From Mycobacterium sp. GA-1199 (GTDB taxonomy: Bacteria; Actinomycetota; Actinomycetes; Mycobacteriales; Mycobacteriaceae): a stretch of 64,000 nucleotides of DNA. Of this stretch, positions 18,527-26,904 are shown in pieces. The stretch's first letter is position 1. Each line of letters opens with the position of its first letter. A program made the translations under genes and the position numbers. Under the pieces are notes generated by a model. It was not told the origin of the DNA, made no database searches, and saw only the letters and a list, made by a program, of their open reading frames with translations. The DNA is taken from contig NZ_LQIX01000034.1 in NCBI RefSeq assembly GCF_001500045.1, forward strand, positions 124,001 through 188,000, in the 5' to 3' direction.

Positions 18527-19489
18527 TCAGCCGTCGAGTCCGTCGAGGGCCTTCTGCAGGCGGCCGATCGACGATGTGACGCCGTAGGTCTCGGCGAGTG
18601 TGACGACCTTGCGCGGATGCTCGGCTGCCAACGGGAGTGTGTCGTTGGGCGTCGACCAGTCCAGTTCGGCGTCTGTGGCGACCTTGACCACCGGTGCCGC
18701 CGCCTCGATGTAGTCGGCGGCCTTGAGCAGCTTGGTCCGGTACGCCTTGCTCATCTTCGACTTCGGGTCGTTGGCCGCGGCGAGGATGTTCTCCAGCGAA
18801 CCGTGCTGTGCCAGCAGCGTCGCGGCCGTCTTCTCTCCGATACCGGGCACTCCGGGCAGGCCGTCGCTTGGATCCCCGCGCAGCAGTGCCAGTTCGGCAT
18901 ACGCCGGACCCGCCCGGTCGACCGGCACGCCGTACGTCTCGGCCACTTCCTTCGGGCCCCATTTGGTGGCCTTGGCCAGGCCTCGGCCGAGGTAGAGGAC
19001 CCGGACCGCTACCGGCTCGTCGCGCACCAACTGCAGTAGATCGCGATCCCCGCTGACCACCACCACCGGATCGCGCTTCTCGCGCGCGGCCAGGGTGCCC
19101 AGCACGTCGTCGGCCTCACACTCGGCGGCGCCGGCGGTCGGGATGCCGAAGGCGTCGAGGATCTCGAAGATCATGTCGACCTGGGGGGTGAGGTCGTCGG
19201 GCACCTCCTCCACGTCGGGCTCACCCTCGGGGTTCTCCTCGAGCACGCGGTGCGCCTTGTAGGACGGTATGAGGTCGACGCGCCACTGCGGCCGCCAGTC
19301 GTCGTCGCGGCACACCACCAGCCGGCCGGGGCGCTCGCGGGTGATCACCGTCGCCATGGCGTCCAGAAAGCCGCGTAGCGCGTTCACCGGGCGGCCGTCC
19401 GGCGCGGTGATCGAGTTGGGCACCCCGAAATAGGAGCGAAACCACATGCTGGCGCCGTCGAGCAGGACGAGGGGAGCGGCCACGGTCAC
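18527..19489 (-). CDS. 5'-3' exonuclease / FEN-like nuclease (Rv2090-like)
   Basis: A 320-residue stand-alone homologue of the 5'-nuclease domain of DNA polymerase I. It starts at GTG 19489. It has the early acidic motif LLDGASMWFRSYFG, the metal-binding CEADDVLGTLA and VVVSGDRDLLQLV, and the H3TH DNA-binding motif GLPGVPGIGEKTAATLL. It probably removes 5' flaps or RNA primers alongside PolA. It is convergent with the DUF4333 gene (5 bp apart) and divergent from pepE with a 63-bp promoter gap. Confidence 0.9.
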   Translation of the reverse strand: MTVAAPLVLLDGASMWFRSYFGVPNSITAPDGRPVNALRGFLDAMATVITRERPGRLVVCRDDDWRPQWRVDLIPSYKAHRVLEENPEGEPDVEEVPDDLTPQVDMIFEILDAFGIPTAGAAECEADDVLGTLAAREKRDPVVVVSGDRDLLQLVRDEPVAVRVLYLGRGLAKATKWGPKEVAETYGVPVDRAGPAYAELALLRGDPSDGLPGVPGIGEKTAATLLAQHGSLENILAAANDPKSKMSKAYRTKLLKAADYIEAAAPVVKVATDAELDWSTPNDTLPLAAEHPRKVVTLAETYGVTSSIGRLQKALDGLDG

Positions 19490-19552
19490 TGACAGTAGCG
19501 CGACCGACGAGGCCGGTCGCCGGCTATCCGGGCGCGGATTAGCCTGAATCCC

Positions 19553-20680
19553 ATGACGGCCAACCGATTCAGCACCGATGTCTACGCCTCCCGGCTGCGT
19601 GCCGCCGCGTCCGCCGCGGCCGATGCCGGCCTGGCGGGCCTGGTCATCACGCCGGGTTACGACCTGCGCTATCTGGTCGGTTCCCGCGCGCAGACTTTCG
19701 AACGGCTCACGGCGCTGGTGTTACCGGCCGACGGTGACCCGACCATCGTGGTGCCCCGGCTGGAGTTGGCGGCGCTCAAGGAGTCGGCGGTGCCCGAACT
19801 CGGCTTGACGGTGCGCGACTGGGTCGACGGCGACGACCCGTACGCACTTGTGGGCGAGGCGCTGGGCGGGGGGACGCTCGCGGTCGCGGTGACCGACTCC
19901 ATGCCCGCCCTGCACCTGCTTCCGCTCGCCGAGGTCCTCGGAACGGTGCCGGTGCTGGCCACCGACGTACTGCGCCGGCTGCGGATGATCAAGGATCCGG
20001 CCGAAATCGACGCGCTGCGCAAGGCGGGAGCGGCGATCGACCGGGTCCACGCCAGGGTCCCCGACTTCCTGGTGCCCGGCCGCACCGAGGCCGATGTCGC
20101 CGCCGACATCGCGGAAGCCATTGTCGCCGAGGGGCATTCGGAAGTCGCCTTCATCATCGTCGGTTCCGGGCCGCACGGTGCCGACCCGCACCACGAGTGT
20201 TCGGACCGCGAACTGCGCGCCGGTGACATTGTGGTCGTCGACATCGGCGGACCCTACGAGCCCGGCTACAACTCCGACTCGACCCGTACCTACAGCATCG
20301 GCGAACCCGATGCCGACGTCGCCCGTCGCTACGCGGTGCTGCAGCGCGCCCAGCGGGCCGCGGTCGACGCGGTCCGGCCCGGGGTCACCGCCGAACAGGT
20401 CGACGCCGCCGCCCGCGACGTGCTGGCCGCCGAGGGCCTCGCCGACGCGTTCGTGCACCGCACCGGCCACGGCATCGGGCTGTCGGTGCACGAGGAGCCC
20501 TACATCGTCGCCGGTAACAAGCTCGCCCTCGAGGAGGGCATGGCGTTCTCCGTGGAGCCGGGCATCTACTTTCCCGGCGAGTGGGGCGCGCGCATCGAGG
20601 ACATCGTGATCGTCACCGCCGAAGGGGCCGAGCCGGTGAACAACCGCCCGCATGAGCTGGTGGTCGTGCCGGTCAGCTGA
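19553..20680 (+). CDS. pepE: PepE: Xaa-Pro dipeptidase (M24 metallopeptidase)
   Basis: A 375-residue creatinase/prolidase-fold enzyme. The N-terminal creatinase domain is followed by the pita-bread M24 domain. Its metal ligands are Asp in VVDIGGPYEPGYNSD (both Asp), His in HRTGHGIGLSVHEEP, and Glu in FSVEPGIYFPG and ARIEDIV. It cleaves dipeptides with C-terminal proline. It matches Rv2089c by position and length (from memory). It is convergent with the F420-dependent reductase gene, 7 bp away. Confidence 0.93.
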   Translation: MTANRFSTDVYASRLRAAASAAADAGLAGLVITPGYDLRYLVGSRAQTFERLTALVLPADGDPTIVVPRLELAALKESAVPELGLTVRDWVDGDDPYALVGEALGGGTLAVAVTDSMPALHLLPLAEVLGTVPVLATDVLRRLRMIKDPAEIDALRKAGAAIDRVHARVPDFLVPGRTEADVAADIAEAIVAEGHSEVAFIIVGSGPHGADPHHECSDRELRAGDIVVVDIGGPYEPGYNSDSTRTYSIGEPDADVARRYAVLQRAQRAAVDAVRPGVTAEQVDAAARDVLAAEGLADAFVHRTGHGIGLSVHEEPYIVAGNKLALEEGMAFSVEPGIYFPGEWGARIEDIVIVTAEGAEPVNNRPHELVVVPVS

Positions 20681-20687
20681 TTCGCGG

Positions 20688-21113
20688 TCAGTCGGCGACG
20701 CGGTCCAGCAGGCCCGAGGAGCCCAGCACCCGCTCGACACGAACCTCGATCACGACGCGTTTCGGGTTGACCCGCGGCGTGCGGTACCGCTGTGCGTAGC
20801 GCAGTTCGGCGTCGCGGACGGCGTCGGGATCGGTGTTGACCTTGGCCTTGCCCTCGAGCGACAACCACCGCGCACCGTCGACCTGGCTCAGCACGGCCAC
20901 ACCCTGCCGCTCGGCGTTGACGGCCTTCTGCGAACCTCCGCTGGTGATGACGCGGGCAATGTGGGTGGTCGGGTCGAAGGTGAAGCCGACGGCGACGACG
21001 TGCGGCGAGTTGTCCGAACGCAGGGTCGTCAGCATCGCGAGATGACGCTCGGACAGGAACGCGAGCGCGTCGGTGGTGAGCCGGGTGGTCGCCCGGCGGC
21101 TGGACTGGGCCAT
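20688..21113 (-). CDS. F420H2-dependent biliverdin reductase (Rv2074-like, split-barrel PPOX fold)
   Basis: A 141-residue split-barrel flavin/F420-binding protein. The stretches FLSERHLAMLTTLR, SPHVVAVGFTFDP and GARWLSLEGKAKVN follow Rv2074 almost exactly as I remember it. Rv2074 was shown to reduce biliverdin to bilirubin with reduced F420, so the same activity is likely here. The first few N-terminal residues differ. It is divergent from the SDR gene (35 bp gap). Confidence 0.9.
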   Translation of the reverse strand: MAQSSRRATTRLTTDALAFLSERHLAMLTTLRSDNSPHVVAVGFTFDPTTHIARVITSGGSQKAVNAERQGVAVLSQVDGARWLSLEGKAKVNTDPDAVRDAELRYAQRYRTPRVNPKRVVIEVRVERVLGSSGLLDRVAD

Positions 21114-21148
21114 CGGGGTTCACCGTAGCGCAGGACATAATCGCAGCC

Positions 21149-21907
21149 ATGACAGACACGGCTGACTCTCGTCTGCCCTTGGTCGTGGTCTTCGGCGGGC
21201 GCAGCGAGATCGGCCTCGAGGTGGCCACGCGTCTGGCGTCCGGGGCTGCGGTGCTGCTGGCGGCGCGCCGCTCCGACGAGCTGGACGCGGAGGTGGCCGC
21301 CGTTGCTGCCGCGGGCGCCGCGGCCGTGCATGTGCGCGAGTTCGACGCCGACGACCTGGACTCGCACGGTCCGCTCGTCGAGTCCATCGTCGCCGAGCAC
21401 GGCCCGATCGACACCGCGGTGCTGGCGTTCGGCATCCTCGGCGATCAGACCCTGGCGGAGAAGGATCCCACGCATGCCGCGGCGATCGTGCACACCGACT
21501 TCGTCGCCCAGGTCAGCCTGTTGACCGTGCTGGCGGACACGATGCGCGCTGCGGGCGCCGGGGCCATCGTCGCGTTCTCGTCGGTGGCCGGCGTCCGGGT
21601 GCGACGCGCCAACTACGTCTACGGGTCCGCGAAGGCCGGGCTGGACGGGTTCTGCAGCGGGCTCGCCGACGCGCTGCACGGCTCGGGGGTGCAGCTGCTG
21701 GTGGTTCGGCCGGGGTTCGTGATCGGGCGGATGACCGAGGGCATGACGCCCGCGCCGCTGTCCAGCACACCGGGCCAGGTCGCCGACGCCACCGTCCGCG
21801 CGCTGGGTAAGGGCCGCGGCACGGTGTGGGTGCCCGCGCCGCTGGCCGTGTTGGCGCTGGCGTTCCGGATGACGCCGCGGTTCGTGTGGCGGAGGTTGCG
21901 GCGATGA
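21149..21907 (+). CDS. short-chain dehydrogenase/reductase (Rv2073c-like)
   Basis: A 252-residue SDR. The nucleotide-binding motif near the N-terminus is VFGGRSEIGLEVA, a variant of TGxxxGIG with Arg-Ser-Glu in the turn. The catalytic block is FSSVAGVRVRRANYVYGSAKAG, giving Ser and the YxxxK pair. A C-terminal hydrophobic stretch ends in basic residues (MTPRFVWRRLRR), suggesting membrane association. The substrate is unknown; family relatives include DprE2-like oxidoreductases. It lies just upstream of cobL. Confidence 0.87.
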   Translation: MTDTADSRLPLVVVFGGRSEIGLEVATRLASGAAVLLAARRSDELDAEVAAVAAAGAAAVHVREFDADDLDSHGPLVESIVAEHGPIDTAVLAFGILGDQTLAEKDPTHAAAIVHTDFVAQVSLLTVLADTMRAAGAGAIVAFSSVAGVRVRRANYVYGSAKAGLDGFCSGLADALHGSGVQLLVVRPGFVIGRMTEGMTPAPLSSTPGQVADATVRALGKGRGTVWVPAPLAVLALAFRMTPRFVWRRLRR

Positions 21908-21935
21908 GCGCTTGCGCGAAGAGCAGAGGGCGGCG

Positions 21936-23117
21936 ATGACGATCGTTGTGGTGGGCATCGGCGCCGACGGAATGCCCGGACTGTCGCCGGTCGCGAAGGC
22001 CGAACTCACTAGGGCCACCGTGATTTACGGGTCCGGGCGCCAATTGGCGCTGCTCGACGACGCCGTCACCGCTGCGCGCCGGGAGTGGCCGTCACCGATG
22101 CTGCCCGCGCTGCGGACGCTGCTCGACGGGGCCGAGGGTGACGTGCACGTGGTGGCCAGCGGTGACCCACTGCTGCACGGTGTCGGCAACTCGCTGATCC
22201 GGCTGTACGGCGCGGACCGGGTCGCGGTGCTGCCGCACGTGTCGTCGGTGACCCTGGCCTGCTCGCGGGTGGGCTGGTCGGTGCAGGACACCGAGGTCAT
22301 CAGCCTGGTATCGAGCGAACCGCACACCGCGGTGCGCCGCGGCGGGCAGGCCGTCGTCATGTCGCGCGATCGTTCGACTCCCGCGGCGCTGGCGCGCTTG
22401 CTGACCGACACCGGCCGCGGCGACTCCGAGGTCACCGTCCTCGAGCAACTCGGCGGCCCCGCCGAGCGGCGCCGAACCGCCACCGCGCGGGAATGGGCGG
22501 CGCGGCCTCCCGGTGACGTCGACGATCTCAATGTGGTTGCGGTGCGCTACCTGCCCGACGAACGGCGGCTCGGAGTGCTGCCCGACGAGCTGTTCGCCAA
22601 CGACGGGCAGATCACCAAACAACCGGTGCGCGCGGTGACGCTGGCCGCCCTGGCGCCGCGCCCCGGACAGCTCCTCTGGGACGTCGGGGCGGGCTCGGGC
22701 AGCATCGCGATCGAATGGTGTCGCAGCGGACCCGGTTGCCGCGCAGTGGCATTCGAACGCGACGAGCGTCGCCGCAAACGTATCGCCGAAAACACCGTCG
22801 CATTCGGCGCACGCGTCGAGGTGCAGGCCGATGCGCCCGCGTCGTTCGACTCGCTACCGGCACCCGACGCGGTCTTCATCGGCGGCGGCATCACCCAACC
22901 CGGACTGCTGCAAGCGTGCTTCGATCGGTTGCCGTCCGGTGGCAGGCTCGTCGCGAACGCCGTCACGGTGGAGTCAGAAGTACTTGTCGCCCAATGGTAT
23001 TCACGATTAGGCGGGGAGCTTCGACGTTTCGAGCACCACCGCGGCGAGCCGCTCGGTGGTTTCACCGGCTGGCGCCCGGCCATGCCCGTCACGCAGTGGG
23101 CGATGGCCAAGCGATGA
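21936..23117 (+). CDS. cobL: CobL: precorrin-6Y C5,15-methyltransferase (decarboxylating)
   Basis: A 393-residue bifunctional enzyme of aerobic cobalamin synthesis. Residues 1 to about 200 are the CbiE-type tetrapyrrole methylase (MTIVVVGIGADGMPGLS, with VASGDPLLHGVGNSL). Residues about 205-393 are the CbiT-type methyltransferase/decarboxylase with SAM motif LLWDVGAGSGSIAIEW. I chose ATG 21936 because it starts directly at the conserved beta strand; a TTG at 21912 would add eight residues. The stop overlaps the cobM start (ATGA). It corresponds to Rv2072c (from memory). Confidence 0.95.
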   Translation: MTIVVVGIGADGMPGLSPVAKAELTRATVIYGSGRQLALLDDAVTAARREWPSPMLPALRTLLDGAEGDVHVVASGDPLLHGVGNSLIRLYGADRVAVLPHVSSVTLACSRVGWSVQDTEVISLVSSEPHTAVRRGGQAVVMSRDRSTPAALARLLTDTGRGDSEVTVLEQLGGPAERRRTATAREWAARPPGDVDDLNVVAVRYLPDERRLGVLPDELFANDGQITKQPVRAVTLAALAPRPGQLLWDVGAGSGSIAIEWCRSGPGCRAVAFERDERRRKRIAENTVAFGARVEVQADAPASFDSLPAPDAVFIGGGITQPGLLQACFDRLPSGGRLVANAVTVESEVLVAQWYSRLGGELRRFEHHRGEPLGGFTGWRPAMPVTQWAMAKR

Positions 23118-23869
23118 CCGTCTACTTCATCGGCGCCGGTCCCGGTGCCGCCGACCTGATCACCGTGCGGGGGCAGCGACTGCTGCAGCGCTGCCAGGTC
23201 TGCCTCTACGCCGGTTCGATCATGCCCGAGGATCTGCTCGCGCTGTGCCCGCCGGGCGCGCGCGTCGTCGACACCGGGCCGTTGACACTCGACCAGATCG
23301 TCACCGAACTCGCCGACGCCCACGCCGCGAATCTCGATGTGGCGCGGTTGCATTCCGGTGATCCGTCGATCTACAGCGCTCTGGCCGAGCAGTGCCGCCG
23401 TCTCGACGATCTCGGTATCGACTACGAAATCGTTCCCGGCGTCCCGGCATTCGCCGCGGCCGCCGCCGCACTGGGCCGCGAACTCACGGTCCCCGGCGTC
23501 GCGCAGACGGTCACGCTGACCCGGGTGGCCACCCTGTCGACCGCGATGCCGCCGGGGGAGGACCTGCAGACACTGTCGGCGTCAGGCGCCACCCTGGTGC
23601 TGCACCTGGCGGCAGCGCAAATCGACACGATCGCCGCGGAGCTGCTGGCCGGCGGCTACCGTCCCGAAACAGCCTGCGCGGTGGTCGCGTTCGCGTCGTG
23701 GCCCCAGCAACAGGTCGTGCGCTGCACGCTCGAGGATCTCGCGGCGCAGACCAAGGCGGCGGGGATCACGCGTACCGCGGTCATCGTCGTCGGTGACGTG
23801 CTGGCGGCCGAGGGGTTCGCCGACAGCTACCTGTACTCGTCGGGGCGGGTGCGGCGGGGGCGGCACTGA
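23114..23869 (+). CDS. cobM: CobM: precorrin-4 C11-methyltransferase
   Basis: A 251-residue SAM-dependent methylase. It starts MTVYFIGAGPGAADLITVRG and has LHSGDPSIYSAL and the EIVPGVPAFAAAAAAL motif specific to CobM/CbiF. ATG 23114 overlaps the cobL stop. The frame is open 400 bases upstream, but there it runs inside cobL out of frame. The terminal TGATG overlaps the start of cobK, so cobL-cobM-cobK are translated as a coupled set. Confidence 0.95.
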   Translation: MTVYFIGAGPGAADLITVRGQRLLQRCQVCLYAGSIMPEDLLALCPPGARVVDTGPLTLDQIVTELADAHAANLDVARLHSGDPSIYSALAEQCRRLDDLGIDYEIVPGVPAFAAAAAALGRELTVPGVAQTVTLTRVATLSTAMPPGEDLQTLSASGATLVLHLAAAQIDTIAAELLAGGYRPETACAVVAFASWPQQQVVRCTLEDLAAQTKAAGITRTAVIVVGDVLAAEGFADSYLYSSGRVRRGRH

Positions 23870-24612
23870 TGCGAATCCTGTTGCTGGGCGGCACATCGGA
23901 GGCCCGTGCGCTCGCCGCACGGCTGCACCCCGACATCGAGGTGATCAGCTCACTGGCCGGGCGGGTGCCCGACCCCGCGCTGCCGGTCGGAGAGGTGCGC
24001 GTCGGCGGGTTCGGCGGCATCGACGGCCTGCGGGGGTGGGTGCGCGACGAGCAGGTGGACGCCGTCGTCGACGCCACGCATCCGTACGCCGCGACGATGA
24101 CCGTCCACGCCGCGGCCGTGTGCGCCGAGCTACGGTTGCCGCACCTGGTGCTGGCGCGGCCCCCTTGGCCGGTCGGCGACGCGGTGGTGGTCGGCGACGA
24201 TCGTGAGGCCGCGAATGTCGTTGCCGCCGAAAGATTTCAGCGGGTCTTTTTGACCACCGGCCGATCCGGGGCCGCGGCGTTCCGCGACGTCGACGCGTGG
24301 TTCCTGATCCGCGCGGTCACCCCACCCGAATCGGAGGACCTGCCGTCACGGCATCAGGTCGTGCTGTCGCGCGGACCATACCGCTACGACGACGAGTTGA
24401 CCTTACTGCGTGAGCACCGCATCGACGCGTTGGTCACCAAGAACAGCGGAGGGTCGATGACGCGACCCAAGCTGGACGCCGCCGCCGCGCTCGGGATACC
24501 GGTGGTGATGGTGGAGCGGCCGCCGCTGCCCGCCGGGGTGACGACTGTCGCCACGGTGGACGAGACGCTCGACTGGGTGGCGGCGATCCGCAAGGCACGG
24601 ACCAGCGACTGA
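23869..24612 (+). CDS. cobK: CobK: precorrin-6A reductase
   Basis: A 247-residue NADPH-dependent reductase of the corrin ring. The N-terminal MRILLLGGTSEARALAARL is the cofactor-binding strand-helix, and VDATHPYAATMTVHA and VTKNSGG (near 193) are typical of CobK/CbiJ. The ATG begins in the cobM stop (TGATG). It is the last gene of the cobLMK run. The downstream minus-strand dioxygenase begins a different gene set. Confidence 0.94.
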   Translation: MRILLLGGTSEARALAARLHPDIEVISSLAGRVPDPALPVGEVRVGGFGGIDGLRGWVRDEQVDAVVDATHPYAATMTVHAAAVCAELRLPHLVLARPPWPVGDAVVVGDDREAANVVAAERFQRVFLTTGRSGAAAFRDVDAWFLIRAVTPPESEDLPSRHQVVLSRGPYRYDDELTLLREHRIDALVTKNSGGSMTRPKLDAAAALGIPVVMVERPPLPAGVTTVATVDETLDWVAAIRKARTSD

Positions 24613-24621
24613 CCGCAGCGC

Positions 24622-25551
24622 TCACTGCCCCGCAGCAGAGTGCGCACCGATCATCAGGGCTGCGAGATCGTCGGGTTCGAGGAACGACGGTGGAGGCGGC
24701 GGCCCCCAGGCGTAGAGGCCCTGCAAACCGTGCAGCACCTCGGGGCTCCACAGTTCGTCCTCGGGGACGGTATCCATGTCGGAGTAGTACTCGGAGAAGT
24801 TGCCCGCCGGATCTTTCAGGTACCAGAAGAAATTGGCGCCCGCATAGTGGCGCCCGAGGCCCCAGATGTGGCGTTCGGGATGACCGTCCAGCATCGACTG
24901 GGCACCGCGGCCGACCTCGTCGATGTCGTTCACCTGCCAGCTGGTGTGATGCATGAAGTTGACCGGCGCAGCCATGACCAAGAGGTTGTGGTGTTCGACG
25001 GAACACCGCAGGAAGGCGGCTTTGTCTCCCATATAGTCGCTGACTTTGAAGCCCAACCCGTCGACGAAGAACCGCATCGTCGTTTCGAGGTCGACGGAAC
25101 CGATCACCGCGTGACCCAGCTTGCTCGGCTGTACCGGCCCCCGCCGGGCAATGAAAGGTGCGCGGCCCCAACGGTCGATGCGTCCCGGGCCGTTGTACGC
25201 GGTGGCAGCGACGGCTGGTTCGACAACGATCCGGGGCCGGATCTCGACGGTGACCCGAGTCCCCGTAACGGGTTCACACGCCGAGCACATGATCGTCGAG
25301 CAATGCACCTCGGCGCCCAAGGTGGCGAGCCGCGTGGCGGTGCGTGCGACGTCGTCCTCGTCATCGGCTGCGATCGTCAGCTCGACTAGCCGGCGCCTAG
25401 GCGTATGCATGATTTTCAGTTGGTCACCCCCGTTGCGGGTGGTGAACACGCCGCCCCCGCGGTGCGTGAGGCCGAATTCGCGGTAATAGGCGACGGTTTC
25501 GTCGACATTTGGTACGCCGATGGTGGCCTTGGCCAAGCCGTGCAATGCCAT
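24622..25551 (-). CDS. extradiol ring-cleavage dioxygenase (VOC superfamily)
   Basis: A 309-residue two-domain vicinal-oxygen-chelate protein. The catalytic C-terminal half shows the three expected Fe(II) ligands: His in KLGHAVIGSVDL, His in MHHTSWQVNDID and Glu in NFSEYYSDMD. It likely cleaves a catechol-type ring next to one hydroxyl, as in aromatic or steroid degradation; the substrate is not evident. ATG 25551 has an AGGAGC ribosome-binding site and starts MALHGLAKATIGV. An upstream in-frame codon at 25614 adds 21 unconserved residues. Confidence 0.87.
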   Translation of the reverse strand: MALHGLAKATIGVPNVDETVAYYREFGLTHRGGGVFTTRNGGDQLKIMHTPRRRLVELTIAADDEDDVARTATRLATLGAEVHCSTIMCSACEPVTGTRVTVEIRPRIVVEPAVAATAYNGPGRIDRWGRAPFIARRGPVQPSKLGHAVIGSVDLETTMRFFVDGLGFKVSDYMGDKAAFLRCSVEHHNLLVMAAPVNFMHHTSWQVNDIDEVGRGAQSMLDGHPERHIWGLGRHYAGANFFWYLKDPAGNFSEYYSDMDTVPEDELWSPEVLHGLQGLYAWGPPPPPSFLEPDDLAALMIGAHSAAGQ

Positions 25552-25738
25552 GGTGCTCCTATCAAATGGCGAAGGTCCCCGATGCCCTCGATCCAGCGAT
25601 CCCGAAGACTTCAACGTTGCAGGGCTCGATACCGTTCACAGCGGGTTCGGCGGTGCCACGGACCTGCAAGTGGGGAGCAGTAGCCGCCTCGAATCGCCCG
25701 CGGTCTGCGGGCACCGAGTTCTTACTGCGTCGGCACGC
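25552..25738. other. 187-bp intergenic upstream region with a small GC hairpin
   Basis: This gap precedes the dioxygenase start (minus strand) and follows the stop of the kinase-like gene. It contains GCCCGC (25696-25701) and GCGGGC (25707-25712), a 6-bp stem with a 5-base loop that could be a weak terminator for the kinase gene. No gene or clear promoter motif was recognised. Confidence 0.4.
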
Positions 25739-26809
25739 CTACCGGTAGGACGCGATGAGCTCCAGGGTCTGCAGTTCGCGGATGGCCCGGCAACCGCGAC
25801 TCAACATCGCCAGCATCATCTCGTCGCCGCGCTCGGTGGACGTGGCGAACGCCGTGCCGAGCGCCACGAGCAGTGGCGCCTGCACCAAGCCCAGGCGGTA
25901 GTCGATCCAACAGGTTTCGAGGTCGTAATCGCCGACGCCATAACCGATCAGAGTGCGGTGGTAGCGCTCGACGAGGTCGCGCTCGATCTGCGCACGCACG
26001 GACGGGTCGAGGCTGGTTGCGGTGAAGTACGCGAGATCGCGCGCTGGCAGGCCGATGCCGATGGTCTGCCAGTCGACCACCGTGATGCGGGTGTGGTCGG
26101 GGTCGAACAACATGTTGTCGAGCCGGTAATCACCGTGCATCAATGCATATCGGTCCGGCTCGGCCATCAGCCAGTCGGTGACCGAAGCCATTGCCGCGGA
26201 CAGTGTTTCCTGGTCCTCGGGGCTGATCGAAGACCCGAGGCGGTCGATCACGATGCCGGCGGCCATCTTGCAGACGTCACCCATGCCCTTGGCCGCTTCG
26301 GTGTCGCCTGGCTTCGGCATGACGATGGCCGACAGATCCATCCACTCGGGCTCGCACCAACTCGGGCCGTGCAGCCCGGCCAGCGCTTCGACGGCAAGCT
26401 GCGCCTCGACAACAGTGCACCCGGCGATCTGGTCGCCCTGCACCGCGGGCGCCATATCCGCGAGCAGGAGGACGACGTCGGTGCCGTCCTCGGAGATGTC
26501 CTGATGGAAACTGCGCGGGACGGGGATTCGCATCCGGTCGGCGATCAGCGAGTAGAACTCGACCTCGGAGCGGTAGCCCAGTGCCACCCGCTCACGCACC
26601 GCGTCGTCCTGCGCAGACAGTTTGATCGCGAACGTGGCGGGCAGGTCGGTGTCCGCGCCGTATGTCGCCGACACTCGGTACGTGGCGCCGGTCTGGCCCG
26701 TTCCGATCGGCGTGACCTCGACCGTGTCGACGTCAGTTCCCAGCACTGATCCGAGCCACGCGGGCGTTACATCTTCGGGCCCCCGTGGAATGGCGAGTAC
26801 GGATGTCAC
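25739..26809 (-). CDS. APH/ecdysteroid-kinase-like phosphotransferase
   Basis: A 356-residue protein-kinase-fold enzyme with the aminoglycoside-phosphotransferase signatures. These are the Gly-rich loop IGTGQTGATYRV, Lys in FAIKLSAQ, catalytic loop LMHGDYRLDNMLF and metal-binding VVDWQ. GTG start at 26809. The same fold, with closely similar motifs (GLVHGDYRLDNMLF, VVDWQ, TERGDEMFM versus TERGDEMML), occurs in the N-terminal half of the fusion at 59185-61140. The natural substrate is unknown; antibiotic resistance should not be assumed. It lies in the accessory block between cobK and cobIJ. Confidence 0.85.
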   Translation of the reverse strand: MTSVLAIPRGPEDVTPAWLGSVLGTDVDTVEVTPIGTGQTGATYRVSATYGADTDLPATFAIKLSAQDDAVRERVALGYRSEVEFYSLIADRMRIPVPRSFHQDISEDGTDVVLLLADMAPAVQGDQIAGCTVVEAQLAVEALAGLHGPSWCEPEWMDLSAIVMPKPGDTEAAKGMGDVCKMAAGIVIDRLGSSISPEDQETLSAAMASVTDWLMAEPDRYALMHGDYRLDNMLFDPDHTRITVVDWQTIGIGLPARDLAYFTATSLDPSVRAQIERDLVERYHRTLIGYGVGDYDLETCWIDYRLGLVQAPLLVALGTAFATSTERGDEMMLAMLSRGCRAIRELQTLELIASYR

Positions 26810-26836
26810 GCGCCGGACATTAACACCCTCGACCGT

Positions 26837-26899
26837 CGCGAGCGCTCACCCTTGTACGAATCAAGCCCCGCCGATTCTGTACCGGGCTGAGCGCTCGCG
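26837..26899. repeat. intergenic hairpin element, family 2 copy B (perfect 12-bp arms)
   Basis: CGCGAGCGCTCA (26837-26848) and TGAGCGCTCGCG (26888-26899) form a perfect 12-bp stem with a 39-base loop. It lies between the start of the kinase gene and the stop of the hemerythrin gene. The pafA-pafB spacer has a related copy with identical internal spacing. The rbpA-ppm1 spacer has another 39-base-loop hairpin beginning with the same CGCGAGCG. It could act as a terminator for the hemerythrin transcript. Confidence 0.65.
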
Positions 26900-26904
26900 G
26901 CACG

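Noticed and set aside
25739..26809. Aminoglycoside-resistance gene
   Set aside because: The APH-fold signatures are present, but such kinases are numerous in mycobacteria and most have non-antibiotic or unknown substrates. Nothing in the context suggests resistance.
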